NCBI RefSeq assembly: GCF_036417845.1
Contig: NC_089985.1
Location: 26,370,583 to 26,434,582, forward strand
From: Apteryx mantelli
Taxonomy: Eukaryota > Chordata > Aves > Apterygiformes > Apterygidae
DNA length: 64,000 bases
Direction: 5' to 3'
In this document: one piece after another, positions 49,881 to 63,220 of the stretch
Position numbering within the stretch: position 1 is the stretch's first letter
Layout of the letters: every line of letters begins with the position of its first letter
Translations under genes and position numbers: made by a program
The notes under the pieces: model-generated
Told to the model about the DNA's origin: nothing
Database searches by the model: none
What the model saw: only the letters and a program-made list of their open reading frames with translations

Positions 49881-52800
49881 TGGGTGGCACAGCGCGGGTC
49901 TCCGGCAGGCGCTGGCGCTTGGCCCGTTTGGGGCAGTTTTTCGTTTTCATACAGCTTCCGAATCGGGGCGGCTCACGGGGTGGCAGCGCTCGGTCAGCAG
50001 CTTCCCGGGCGGCGGGTTTAGAGTCACTGGTTTCGGAGTTCTCGTCAGGAGAAACCCGGCTGCCCTCAGTGGGCAGCAGAGGTTGTGAGTGCTCAGGACG
50101 TGTCAAAGCACACCAGGCGCTCTGGGCTTATTGTAATTGTCTGCGTTACGGTTCAGCAAATCTAAAAAGTAGGTAAATGTGATTTATTGGGAAGCTCCGT
50201 TCTTCCAGTGCTCTGGTGGCTTTGACCGTTCGAGGTCCCCGCCGGCGCGGGGCCGCGGCGCTGCTGGGGCGCGAGGTGCAGGCCGGGCCGGGCCGGGCCG
50301 CGGCCCCCGCGCTCGCCAGGGTGCTCGCGGGGCAAGGGTGCAGACCAGTCTTCAGAAACACAAGTAATCTCCGTACCTTTTTATGAAGAATGTGGAAAAA
50401 GGACACTTCTTAAAACTTGTACTGTGGAGACGTGTTTGTAACTAACAGATTTGCTTTTTGCTGCCATTCTAGGTCTTTGTGTTTGATGTGGGAAAGAAAG
50501 CCTGGAAATCTTATGACTGGTCAAAAATCACAACCGTGGCAGCCTTTGGGAGATACGACCCTGAGCTCATGTGCTACGCTCATTCTAAAGGCGCCAGGAT
50601 AGTACTAAAAGGTTGGCTATATTGTGGAAAAGTGGGTATTTATGTGATAAATTAAGAAGAGCATAACGTACATAGGGCTTTAGTACCTTGACATTTTACA
50701 TTCAACGGTATACAAAGTATTAAAAATCGGTAAGAGGATTAATAAGAGGACAAAGCACATAGGACTGTAATACCTTGACATTTTACATATGCTGCTGTGC
50801 AGGGTATTAAAAAGAATACCTGCTGTGGCTCCTGCCACAGTAGTACCAGAACCTCTGGTACCTAAATAAAAGGCCTCCTCTAACAGGGAATATTACAGCT
50901 GCAGGAGAATAGGGAGGAAGTGAGAAGAGCAAAAGCCTGTAGAGGACATTTATTTGGGTCCGTGGTCTGGATGTTATGCACAGTACCCAAAAGACAAATA
51001 CCAAAGGAATTATAAGTGATTTTCAATATTTTTCACTTAAATCAATTCCTGTATACTAGGAAATGTTTGAGTTTTAGAACATGAATACTTAGGAACTCTG
51101 CGTAGCTCCAGATATTGATTAGAAATACAAAGTCCATCGTGACTGCCTACGCTGTTATCATATGTCTGTGTAATTGTATGTCTATACTGTTTTGAATCTG
51201 TTGAGGCAAAAAAGGAATAAAAGACCACAATGTGGAAAACAATAAAGGTTAAATGAAAAAGTATGTTATCAAGGCAGTAAGACACAATCCCTGTGGCTCT
51301 GTGGATATTGGAGGTAAATTGCCTTCAAGAAGGGGAGTTTACAATGGCTAAAAGAGTATTAAGCAGAAATAGGGAAACAAAATTGTAGGAAAAAAATTCC
51401 AAAAGATCTTCATTTTAAACAGCGCTGTCTCAGAGAAGTGTAATATTCTCTTCTGACATGGGTTCTCAAAATTATGTTTGGGGAGGGGGGAACTTCTGTG
51501 TATTTTCCACGTAGGCACAAGGATGAAGTAGATGCCAGTACAGGTGTAGGGATTTTTTTCTTTTCTGGTTATATTAGTTGATTTAATAAAGGCAAACCTT
51601 TCCTTGGTATTACTACCATGATGCAAATGCATTTTAACTCTTGAAGACTTCTTGTTTAGGTGATGTATCTCTTAAGGAAATTGTTGATCCTGCTAAAAGA
51701 GCAGCCTGGATATCCCAACAGGTGGATCTTGCCAAAAAACAGTATATGGATGGAATTAATATAGATATAGAGCAGGAAGTTAATGAAACCTCCCCTGAGT
51801 ATTACGCATTAACAGAGCTTGTTAGAGAAACTACAGATGCTTTTCACAGAGAAATTCCAGGATCACAGGTAATAAAAATGTACTTTATACAAACATAAAT
51901 TTAACTTTATGAAGTGCAAGAAGTTTTGAGAATGCTGTTTAACATAGGAATATGAACATCTTTATGCAGATCTAAAGCGTGATACTGTCATGAATGGTTA
52001 ATTATGAATGTTAGCTACGATATTCTTTCATAAGAACCACTCTCTTAACCTGTATGAATTTAACTGGAAGTACGGTTTCACTGAGACTAGTAGATACTAT
52101 ATTATCCCCTTGCTGTGTGAGCTGCCAGTTGTTTGTGTGGCTTAATGAATCTTTGAAAATAAGGACAAATCCAGCATTCTGGTGAAAAAGCTTGATAAAA
52201 ATTTAGTGATCAATTTACAAAATTATTAAAGATTTGCATCATCCCTCATATTTTTGATATAATTTTCACCTCATATTTTAATTTCTTTGCTGTTTTAACA
52301 GTGGCAGCCACTGTTTATGATCTGATGTTTATTTTATCTCTTACAATTAATGTGTATTGCAGTGCTAGACACTGTGCAACATTTTGGAAATAATGTCCTT
52401 AAAAGTTTAAGCTTTTTTAAACAGAAGACAAAAGAATGCCTAAATACCATATACAGTATTAATTTGAGTATTTTTCCTCCAGGTTACATTCGATGTGGCT
52501 TGGTCTCCAGCATGCATAGATAACAGGTGCTACAACTACACTGGGATTGCAGACGCCTGTGATTTCTTATTTGTGATGTCCTATGATGAGCAGAGCCAGA
52601 TCTGGACAGAATGTGTTGCGAAAGCCAATGCTCCTTACCTTCAGACTTTAGTTGGTGAGCATGGACCTCCTCCCCAAAAGTTGGAGCATTTCCATTTGTT
52701 CACACGAGTAGTTAGATTGCCTTTTCTTAAATACATTTTTGATTGTATTAGTGTTTTCTGGGAGACTCAAGCAGGTGTGTTGTCCTAAAGTGAAAATAGT

Positions 52801-55800
52801 ATCCCAAATTCTTAAGACACTATGAATAGGCCTTTAGCAGCTGTGTGTTGTTACTTGTCAGATAAGCGTCTAGCTCTCACTATTGTGAAAAACACTTCTA
52901 GAATGACAAAAAGCAGCCAAACAATGGTGTCTGCCTGGACTTGCAGAGAACCTGACATGTTTGTCTCTAAAACTTGTGAAATGTGCTGGTTCCTTTGAAG
53001 CTCTAGTTTAAGAAATGTTTCCTTTGGCAACAGTGCAGGTTTAAACAGTGTCTCCGCTCCTTTGTGTATTCCCATCTCTTTCTGCTTCTGTTGGTACAAC
53101 TGTTCATGCAGGTGCACTGTGAACTGGATTAGAGAACTGATATGGTTTAAAAATAATGCAACAAGAGAAAGTGGTTATTTTAAATTCGGGTCAGTTCTCT
53201 GATTTGGTTCCTCACACAGACCCACAAGGGACTGTATCAGGTGACCTGAATGAGACAAATGAGAATGAAGGCTGCTCAAACCAGCACTACCTCTTTTAAA
53301 AAAAAAAAAAAAAAAAAAATTGCTGAGAAATACCTAGTGATGACAGTTCAAACAATCAGAAATATGTTACAGCTTATCAGCACTGTTGAGAAAGCTGCTA
53401 CAGGCAACTCATTTTAAGTGTGAGTAATTAGAACAATTACTACTGAAGAGAGCAAGCCCAGGAGCGTGCAGGTGGGAGGAAAGAGAAGACTGTACCTTAG
53501 CCTCTGTCCAGGGATCATGTAATTCTTATGTGGGCTCTGGCTATAGATTAGTTGTAAGAATATAAAACATGGGAAAGGACAATAATGCATCTTATTTTTT
53601 ATCTTCTTCAAAACTAGGATATGAAAAGTACATTACTATGGGCATTGATCCCAAGAAGCTTGTGATGGGTGTTCCCTGGTATGGCTATGATTATGTCTGC
53701 CTAAACTTATCTAAGGTAAGGTAAAGAATGTTCATTTGCAATTGTATTGTTAATCTTTCTTTCCTTGGAAAGAGCCAGCTAGATTTTGGTGACCTTGTTT
53801 TTAGATTAGAAAATACAAAATACAGTAGTTTGATGGGTAGGTAATAACTGGGACATGAGATAGCCTTTGCTTGGCTGACAATTGATAGGAGTGTGTTACC
53901 AAACAAAGCATTTTTATCTATTCCTAGGCAACCTGAAGCCTATGATACCCAAGGATTAGTCAAATCAAGGATCTGATTAAGGAAATATAGATGTTATCTG
54001 TATGAAAAGCGATGATGTCCAAGGGCAACTATAACACTTGTATCTGTCTTACCAATATTAGGCTCACTGCTTAAGACAAGGTGCAACAAATAAGAAACCT
54101 ATGACTGTTAAAGTATTGCAGTTTATGGATAAATCATGGAGTCTCAAACATCATTATACTTACAAAAAATGTAGGCATGATTTAAAAGTGGAAGGGGAAA
54201 AGACAAGAGATCGTGTAAGTTAATTAAGGTCCATTGAATCCTCCAGTATTACAGAGTAAACAAAATGAAAGACCCATTCCCTAAATTTCCCCAATGTCCT
54301 TCTGGTGGTGACAGAGTTGGGGCATTATCCGAAGGGCTGGTTTCCTTTTCTGTGAAGCCTGTTACTCACTTGCAGCTAGGAAGGGGAACTTGGGGGTCAG
54401 TCTCTCCCCTTGTGAATGAAAGAGAAGGAGTTGCCCACATCCTCCAAAGGTAGGAGTCAAAATGGCCATTTTCCTTTTGGTTATTCTTTCTCTTACATCC
54501 AGCACTGTCTCTCACTTGGGTTCTTCCAAGCTCACTTCACATGCCTGAGCTATATGCAGGATCACTGTGGCCAGCATGTAATTTGCTGCCCAGACCTGGC
54601 AGCAGGGTTCCCCAAAAGCTTTCACAGATGGGTATTCTTCAAGCCTTATTGTTTCAGTGTTACTTCAATTCTAGTTCTACTTCAGTTTTAGTCTCTGCTG
54701 CATGTTACTGTTTTTGAAGCCCTGAATTGGTGTGGTGGCTGAGTATTGTGTTAATTATGGTGATAATGGTAAAATAAATTCAGTAGCAATGCCGTTTGTT
54801 CCCAATGTTAAATTAGTGTGAGGAACTAGAACTATTCACTTGAAGAAAATTTTAAAAGCCTGTTTTAATTTAGTTCTGTGTAGAAATAGTATGTCTGGCA
54901 TGGATATTTGAAGATTTGGTGGTTTTGTGCCCTCTCCCACCTTTTGTGGCATTTTGTGACTTTCTTCTTGGCTGTACTGCTGTTCTGGAGTTCAATAAAT
55001 CTATGTAACATGAAACTCACCTCTCCCACTTTTTGTTTTGTTTTTCAGGATCATGTTTGTTCCCTTTCCAAAGTACCTTTCCGAGGGGCTCCATGCAGCG
55101 ATGCTGCAGGGCATCAGGTCCCCTATGGAGCAATAATGAAGAAGGTGAATAGTTCTATTTCAGGGATCCTGTGGGATGAGGTGCAGAAGTCTCCATTTTA
55201 TGAATATAAGGTAAATGTCTCTTTATAAGACACCATGCAGGTTGTGGACTAAATGTTCATGAACAATAGTTTTTTGATTATAAAGTTTTCAGGGTTAGAT
55301 TCTGCCATAGTATTTTCTACTTAGCTCTTTCATGTAGTAAAGGTTGGCTGGATGGCATATCTTGAATTTTTAGTCTGAAAAGGGGGTTCAGTGACTGAAC
55401 ACTACTAGGAGTAATAAGAGTAAAATATGAAAATAAATGTGAAAATAAAAAACAAAATATGAAAATTAAAAGAAGGAAAATTAAAAATATAAAAATTTTA
55501 AAAATAAGAGTAATACCAAGAGTAATAAGTTTTGGGGGGTTTTTATTGCTCCTCAGTTTTCTTTAGAGGAGATGTACCATATCAAAAAGGATGTTTTGGT
55601 ACAAAGAAATGCTACAGTTCTGTCCTTCACCATTATAGTTACTTTTATGATGTTGATGACTGATTTAAACTGATTTTAAAGCAATTCTGAGTGGCTCTTC
55701 TGTTAAGTTTTTCTGGAGGATAACAAATACCACAAAACTGCGACTGTGGCTTACATGCGTGTTCTCTTCTACATTCACTTTCTATGTAGACATAGTGAAC

Positions 55801-56569
55801 AAGTCCATGAATGATTATGCTTACACAAACAACACAGTGTATGCACCACTTCTTGTTTCTTTAGATATAATTTTAAGTTCCACGTGTAAATGATTAAAAG
55901 CTTTAGTAAGCAATGATCATCTCAAAGCAATAGAGCTTTGACAAAATTTCATAACTCTCTCTGAAACTGTTTATTGCTGAAAAAACACTTAAACTCTTAA
56001 CTAAATTTGCCAGTTGATTGGATAGCATGCCTGAGATTTTAGGCTGTATTTAAAAAAAAAAAAAAAACCTAAACTAAAATACAAACTAGCTAAGTCTTCT
56101 CATCTAACTTCAGTTAAAATGTATCACTTTTTATAACTTAAAAACTGAGATTCTAAAAATAAAAAAATTGCCAAGTATTTGACTCTTAAAATTTTTAATT
56201 GTGAGAAATAATTGTAAATCAGGAAAGTATCGTTATGTAAATTTATATAGCTTGTATATCTGAGTTTTTAATTATGCTTTCTACTGAATGCGGTGAAAAG
56301 TACAATCAAAACTCAGTGAACTAACGTATCATGTTTATTTGGATAGGTAGATGCTGACACTAATGTTTAACTTTTTTTTTCAGGACTCTCTTGGTCACTT
56401 CCACCAGGTATGGTACGATGACCCTCGCAGCATCTCTTTAAAAGCAGCATATGCAAAGAATCAAGGCTTAAGGGGCATTGGCATGTGGAATGGAAATAGT
56501 CTTGACTACTCGAGGGAATCTGTAGCAGAACAACAAACTGAAGCAATGTGGAAAGCCTTGACACCGTAA
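49612..56569 (+). CDS. CTBS: di-N-acetylchitobiase, 7 exons
   Basis: Lysosomal glycosyl hydrolase family 18 enzyme that splits the reducing-end GlcNAc from the chitobiose core of Asn-linked glycans during glycoprotein breakdown (family knowledge). Exons: 49612-49761, 50473-50611, 51660-51868, 52483-52654, 53618-53715, 55049-55210, 56384-56569. The total is 1,116 nt, or 371 residues; I recall human CTBS as 385. A Leu-rich signal peptide (LLLPLALLPLLGG) precedes CPCRDPRLC. The GH18 active-site motif DGINIDIEQE lies in exon 3, with Glu as the catalytic acid. VMSYDEQSQIW, MGVPWYGYDY and RGIGMWN follow. The ATG is the only one in frame with the signal peptide inside the CpG island. Not related in function to the yolk genes. 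Confidence 0.96.
50658..50831 (+). repeat. two-copy tandem duplication, about 87-bp period
   Basis: 'cataggg...taccttgacattttacat' at 50671 recurs as 'catagga...taccttgacattttacat' at 50758. Both are followed by 'gtattaaaaa'. The copies have diverged by point changes. It lies in CTBS intron 2. A small inverted repeat (gtaccag / ctggtac) follows at about 50843-50861. Confidence 0.7.
53298..53319 (+). repeat. poly(A) tract
   Basis: An uninterrupted run of about 22 A in CTBS intron 4. It might be the tail of a retroposed copy, but no recognisable body precedes it. Confidence 0.85.
55420..55530 (+). repeat. A-rich low-complexity tract
   Basis: Repeated aaaata/gaaaat units with copies of 'gagtaata' lie in the last CTBS intron. 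There is no coding signal. Confidence 0.7.
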
Positions 56570-59514
56570 GAACTATATGAAATTGTGAACCATTTGATCT
56601 AGAATGATGAAAATTGGTAATTTTGATGATGGCATTTAATATAATAGATTTTGACTTTCTATAAATATACTATGATTGCAGTCAAAGCTTTGAGAACTAG
56701 CCAAAGTTATTTTGTTATTTCGTATGTTTTTGTACTTCAGAAAGTTTCAGTATTGCTTTATCACTGCTTTTTGAAAGACTGCTTATCTTTCTCATTTTTC
56801 ACAACTACTGTAAGTTCAGTCAGAGTCTGAACCCAGTGAGTATGCAGTAATAAGTAGGACGAGGTGTGAATTTACAGGGACAATCTAATAATGGGGAAGA
56901 TGTTCACTAGCACTGCCTGGTGCCAGAGGTATTCATTCTGGGGTCACAGGATGCCACATGAGCTGCACCATCTGCTTTCTGCCATCCCACCCCAGTCTAC
57001 ATTTTAGCTAAGTCAACCTGGAATAAGATTAAGCGCAAAGTATTGGAGAAACAGATGGCTTCTTACATGCAACTTGGTGAAACTTGTGCTTGAACTTGAT
57101 TACTGCTCTAGAAATTAAAATATTTTTATAGACTGATTAAATCATGTAACACTAAGTAGTTCCCATTAAGATTTTATTAGGCTTTTTGTTAGAAAAGAAT
57201 ATGCAGTAAACTTCTGTTTCACAGTGTTTATGCATCATATGTGAATTTCTGTTTCAAATTCCAAAAATCTAGGAATTTATCTTAAAGAAGGAAGAGGACT
57301 TGGATGGCGTTTTTTCCATTTCAAAGTTCTCTATTTACTGAAAACTAGAAGACAGTAGGCTACTTAATGAACTGTGAATATATTTTTCCACACTTTCTAA
57401 TTTTCATTGAGTAGCCTTTTGTTTGTTTTTTATCCAGTGTTGCTCCTAAGAGAATAGGGGATTATATTTTCATTCTAGATAATATTTTTCATAAGATATT
57501 TTAACAAATTATACAATTATCTCTAGTTATGAAGAGATTGACTGATGTGTACATGATTTTTTTGTTAAATAAAATGCTGTCTTCACTAAGGTTGATGAAT
57601 AGTATTCTCAGTTTAGGCTTTACTTGCTCGACCATTTACAGCCCACACTTTTTCAAAACTGTTTCACAACCAGATTAAACTGCAACTGTGCCCTGCTTAA
57701 GTGACTCTGTTACTTAAACAATTAAATTAGATAGTATAGTCAGTTGGGGAGGGGGAAGGTTTGTGTGTGTGGTTGTTTTGGGGGATGGGGCAGGGAGGGC
57801 TAAATATTTAATGGGAAACCATCATAGAACAGCACAGAACCAAAAGCCCTATGACTATGGAAGGTGATTTTGTTATATGACCATCTGACTGCTGTGATTC
57901 TACAGATAACGGAGTGCTGAAGGTGAAGCCTGCTGCTCTCACACATAAAATTTTTCCCCTGGGTGGCAGATGGGAGGACTCTGCAATAGACCTCTAGTTC
58001 TTTTGGCTTTAAAAGCTGAATGCAAGAACTTTGCACAAACAAACAGATTAATTTATTTGACACATAAATTCTTAAGTATTTTATGATAATCATTTATGTT
58101 CCTATGCTACAATAACATGAGATATTTGTGATCACATTAAGAGGTTTTCTGAAGCGGAAGAGCACAACTACAAAATGCTGACTGAAGGCAAGATGACTGT
58201 ATTACAAAACTCTCCTTCCTGTAGCAGTCAAGGATCATGAGTTGATTTTTGTAGGGGTGGGGAGAAGCAGTCAGATTTTCAAGTGATCAAGTGGTCAGTT
58301 GCCTGCTCTAAGGCAAAAACCAACCACGATTTGTGGGTTCTAGCTCATTGCCCATCTCAAAATCCTATATCCATACCTCGATTTTTTTTTTATTTTTATT
58401 TTTTAAGAGTAGCAGCAGCACTGGAGAAAGTTGATGCAGGTGAGGATAGAGGTGCACCTTCTGAAGGTGCATTGGCCTGTTTCTGTTCTACCATATTCCC
58501 ATGAATGAGACAGGATGATGTTGTAGAACCATACCTGAGTTTTCAGCCCTTGGGGAGCTGCAGCAGGATTCCATGTGTTTCTAAAAGCATATAGGACAAT
58601 CTAATCTGTAGTGACAGAGTTATATCACACAAAACTGGAACTACCTGTGGATTTCATGTATTAAAACTTGAGAGAATTTCCTATTCCTTTGCTTTGCTTT
58701 TAAGATTACTCTTATGCTTTTTAGTTTACTAGTTTAGTTCTGCTGCTACTGCTAATACTAGTTTCTGTAATGCTTACTTCAAGAAGCAGAATTGGGATGG
58801 CTTAAGCTGTTTTTCATATGTAAAAACAAGAACATGAAGAACTGCCTGTTTTTTAAATAGGACGGTTCAATCTTGAATTGCGCAAATGTGCTTGTTTTAA
58901 TACTTTAATACTTAAAACTTTTTGTTAAATCTTTTCTTTAAAAAATAAATTTAAAAAAGGGTGGCTTGGCTCAAGGCATTGCAAGTTCCTCCTTTTGAGA
59001 GTTGCACAATTTTCTTATCCTATTACTGATTTCCTGAGGTGTTTCACTTGCAGTAATAAACACAGCTCTGTCAGCTTTTTAGCTGATATTAACTGCTAGC
59101 ATGTTATTGTTCTGCTTAATGTAATAATACCTTGAACTGCAAAGAAGCAAATGGGAGGGCTGGAAAAAATGACTAGCAAGAAGGTTTCTGATTACTCTTT
59201 CAGAGATTTGTTCTTGGAGCACATGTACAAACTTGAAGGAAAACAGTATACAATACTGTAAGTAAATCGGATCAAGATCATCATTACAATTGTCCAAGAC
59301 AAAGCTTGCATCTTCCACTAATTATAGACTTGACTATTCTCCATGCAGCTTTCCTGTAAAAGGAACAAAAACTGCTAGATATGAAATAAGATTGTCTGGG
59401 ATTTTGTTCATACTGCACAACACATGGATAATCTTATTTGTGATGACAGAAAAATACTAGTCAATCAATAGATAAATAAAAATTACTGTTGTTCTACTCC
59501 TATAGAAAATGTAA
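56570..59514. other. CTBS 3' UTR and CTBS-SPATA1 convergent spacer
   Basis: About 1 kb of CTBS 3' UTR runs to the poly(A) signal at 57568. AT-rich spacer follows, with a G-rich patch at about 57745-57800 and T-rich runs near 58380. I see no exon-like sequence on either strand. Confidence 0.65.
57568..57573 (+). terminator. probable CTBS poly(A) signal
   Basis: AATAAA, preceded by 'tttttttgtta', is the first canonical hexamer after the CTBS stop, about 1.0 kb downstream. Alternative hexamers exist further on. Confidence 0.6.
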
Positions 59515-59520
59515 TTTATT
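59515..59520 (-). terminator. possible SPATA1 poly(A) signal
   Basis: TTTATT on the + strand (AATAAA on the - strand) lies about 410 nt beyond the SPATA1 stop codon. It was chosen by position only. Confidence 0.35.
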
Positions 59521-59927
59521 CAAGAATTAAATATGTATGCCCCAAAATCAGAACAGGAGACTTTTGTATAGGAATACTTGCTTAGCAAATATTTTGTTTA
59601 CAAAAGACTATCAACATACTTATGTGATATTACACAGTTCACTAATTTGCACTTATAAAGTAATCTGGTTTTGTTTTAGACACATTACTATGTTAAACTG
59701 CATGTTTACGTAGCTGAGTAGTGTTACAATAAGAGTGAGATTTAAAAAGAAGTGAGTTGCAGTAGTACCTCAGTAACTTAGTATACAAATTCAACAATAT
59801 TTACATATTTGATGTCTTTTTACAACAGAACTTTAAAAATATAAAAACAAATGCTTTGAAATTCTGAGCTTCTATATGCATTACACAGCTTCAGTAGACC
59901 TTACAGATGCAAAGTTATGTCATTCCC

Positions 59928-62900
59928 TTAAATTCCTGATTTTCCAAACTGGAGAATAAAAGCCGAATGAATCTTCTTCTGTGTCAGTTCTGCTCTCAGC
60001 GCTCGTAAATCAGATGCTGCCTGTTTTCTCATCTACAGAAGAACCAGTAATTTAAGGAATTGTAATTTACAAAAATTTTTGGAGGTGACATGCATATGCG
60101 TTTCAGATTGAATTTCATATGGGATGGCTGCATATAGACTATATCTTTTCATCTTTAAAATCTTTCATATGTAACTAGATAGCCTAGTTCTAGCACTGCT
60201 TTCTTCTGTACTTCGTCTTGGAGTTTTCAAGAGTCAACCCTGGAATTCAGTCTTCTTTCCACTCTTGTTATACAATGGCCCAGCTTTAGGAGGTATGACG
60301 AATACAGCCACCCTAGACTAAATAAGGTGTGTGGGTATTCTCTGCCACATAGAAGACACAGATTTCAGGAATTCAAAGCTGAAAAGCTATCTATCTATTG
60401 CAAATGCCTCTACCATGATCCACCTTCCAGAGGAAGCCATAGGCAGGATCATGCTGGAAGGTGAAGCCAGCTGCTTTCACTCTAGACCACCATTTCCATT
60501 TTGTTCCTTGTACTAGGATTTCTTTTTTCCAGCCATGGTGTGCCACTGATCTGCACCTGACCTAATATGCTCCTTCAATTACCTTTACAGTGAAACGGGA
60601 ATTTTAATGAGAGACTGTGAAAACTCAGCTTACACAGTACCTTGAAAATTTAAGTGCTTGAATGCTATGCATTCAAAATCATCTAATAACCTGAAGTTCT
60701 GGAGCAATTTGGTTCAAGTGATAAAGCTACAATGACAACCAATACCATAAACAAATGTTCAAAATAAGAACTGTTCAGCTAATATTTATGTCTTCCAGTG
60801 TTTGGGGAGGATCTGCACTTTTATACAGAATAACATTTCCACTGTTTTAATTAAATTCTCACTAGGATAAAAGCAGAGTACCTTGATTTCTATTACAAGT
60901 TTCATTTTTGTGTCATCCAGCTGCCTCCTCAGTTGATCAATATCATGCTGTACTGTAATAATCCGGATGATTGTGTTATTCTATGTGAAACAACATAAAA
61001 GCTTTAATGTATTTCTGCATTATTAGATAATGTATCTCTTCAGTCATAGGTGTGAATTCCCCACTGAGAAATAATTCCCCTAAACTCTTTTTTCCAACTC
61101 TTCTACCTTCTTCTAGTTTCTAATACATGCTTGGCTATCTTGTTTTAAACGCCTTAGTCTGTAAACACTCTGCTCTTCCACAGAGGGCAGCTCTCTTCAA
61201 CAATGAGCCCTTCAGCTAGGTGTGAAAGTTCTTCCTTTCCCCATTGCTTTAGGAAGTTAAGATCCAGATCAGATCTCTTGAGTAATAACACAGCACTTTG
61301 CCATCAGTTTTTATGGCTACTTCCCACATATAATAAAAAAGCACACTTCAAATAAATAGTCTTTTTTTTTCCCCTCTCAGGCTTATCATCACTTTATCCC
61401 ATAGGCAGCACATTTATTGATGGGACTGCTACACCATGTGAACGTCTAGTGCAGATAAACCCATCGTTTCAGCAGTAGCTGTGGGTGGTCCTAGTTTTGT
61501 TTGAATTAACCTGTAAAACTAAAACTCGTATTTTCAAAATGGACATTCTGATACTCGGCTAGTGTAAGTAAGTCACCCTTGGAGTCTGTAACCCTGAGGA
61601 ATGGGTACGCATGTGGTAATCTTCTCTTGATGTTCCAAGCCTTTAAAAATACTACTAAAGTGCCAGCTGAGGCAAATGATGCGATCAGGCTGCTCCTACA
61701 AAGAGTCATTAGGTGGTAACTGTAGCCCTCTGCTAACTCCTGCTGTAAGCTCCCCCTGTTTCCCACTCCCCCAAGGGGTTTAGCTGTCTGTGTTTAAGGG
61801 TCCAAGGCCCACCTCTGACACAGCACAGCTGTGTAACCTTGGCTCAGACAGCTGAGAAAACATGAAAGATAGATACACAATGGCAAAGGAGAACACCAGG
61901 AGGGCAATCAGTCTCGTGGGGGGCTGCTCAGGCATCACTGGATCATTGGGTGGAATGGTCAGTGTCACCAGTGCTGAAAGAGCCGATGGAAGGTGCCAGC
62001 CCAGCAGCACCAAAGATCTGTTCCCCAGAGCCCAGACACCATCCCTTCCCCGTCTGACAGATGCCTGCCTCGCCAGCAGAGACTCCTTCGGTGACTTATC
62101 GGGGTGGAGAGCAGACTTAGAGCTTAGCCTAACAGCTTGTTAAATCCTAGCTAGCTTCTGTGTGTTGGCCAATAAATAATTGCTTTATACATTTAAGCTG
62201 TGCATATCCTTCCTGTATAATCTCTTTGTGCCTAGCTAAAGATGCCCAAAAAAACCCTCATGCCCCAAAATTCTGGCCCCCCAAAAAGAAGCAATAACAT
62301 ATCTGAACCCCAACATAGCTAATAATACATTGTATCAACCCTATTAATAATATAAATATCTAAAATATAAAAGTAAGACAGTTCCAATAATATATATTAT
62401 ATATTTTAGATCGTATCCCAGCTTTTAGATGCAAGCATAAGATATTACATATGCTTCCTACAGTTTATTTTTCCTACTCTAGTTTCAGTTTGCTGGCAGA
62501 CTTGCTTCTATGAAAACATTTAGAAAACTGGCAGATTTAACTATTGGGAGGGGTGTTTTCCCCATTTCTTGTATCTTTTTATTTATTTCTCTGAGCTGCC
62601 CATGATTTGACACCAACAGTGTATTTCCATTAACACAGAACTCATAGTTGCACAACAGTTCAGATGCAACCACTCCAAATGCCTCAGGGATTTTTTTTTT
62701 CTCCTCCAAACACAACTAGAATTCATTATCTCTGTACTTGAAATTGGGGATGATGAGACCCATGTAGAACTGAACAATTCATTAATCGCACTGAACAAAG
62801 GGGTTTTTGCCATCAGAGGCTATCATACAAACACAAAGCAGAAAGACTCAAATGGTCAGACTCAAGCATTTCTTTAGTCTTACTAAGAATGGGATGCAGT

Positions 62901-63220
62901 AATTTTGTATTGGCCCCACCTCAGCTCACTGAAAGACATTTGGTTTTTAGAGCTAGTTTATACACTGGCTGATGATGAATTGGTTTTTTGGCATTTATAT
63001 TTTATATAAAAACAGGTCGTGTAAAAAGATTAAATAATATGCACAAATACCTTGGAATTTGTTGTGTTATTTGGTCGTTTTCGGGTATCTCTGGCTTCCA
63101 GTTGCAAAAGCAATTTCTGGTAGTAAAGCTCTAAATCTTGTCGTAGTTTGTTTAAAATGTCCTCCAGTGAAACTGTAGCTTTCTTTGTTTCAAAGTACTT
63201 CTTTTTCCATTCCTCACGAA
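59928..63220 (-). CDS. SPATA1: SPATA1 C-terminal exons (5' part outside window)
   Basis: Three - strand exons were found, all with proper splice sites: 63220-63051 (170 nt), 60980-60882 (99 nt) and 60032-59928 (105 nt, stop TAA). They encode REEWKKKYFETKKATVSLED with LNKLRQDLELYYQKLLLQLE, then TVQHDIDQLRRQLDD and MKLVIEIK, then MRKQAASDLRALRAELTQKK. This is a charged coiled coil that matches the conserved SPATA1 C-terminal domain from memory. In mammals SPATA1 is likewise tail-to-tail with CTBS, so synteny agrees. The gene is linked to spermatogenesis and its molecular role is unclear. The upstream exons must lie beyond position 64000. Confidence 0.88.
60981..63050. other. SPATA1 intron
   Basis: A 2.1 kb intron. 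The part at about 61500-62200 is less AT-rich and has two adjacent - strand open frames (61766-61506 and 62013-61780, the second hydrophobic). It ends on the + strand in 'ccaataaataattgctttat', which looks like the poly(A) region of an LTR. The part at 62230-62470 is highly AT-rich. No family was recognised with confidence. Confidence 0.5.

Noticed and set aside
49014-50106. Long open frames of 335 codons (+) and 281 codons (-) across the CTBS promoter
   Set aside because: They are Ala/Arg/Pro/Gly-rich frames caused by CpG-island composition. They cross the VTG3 3' end, the CTBS 5' UTR, exon 1 and the intron 1 splice site.
57800-58093. 97-codon - strand frame downstream of CTBS
   Set aside because: No similarity to SPATA1 or any known protein; it lies in spacer DNA.
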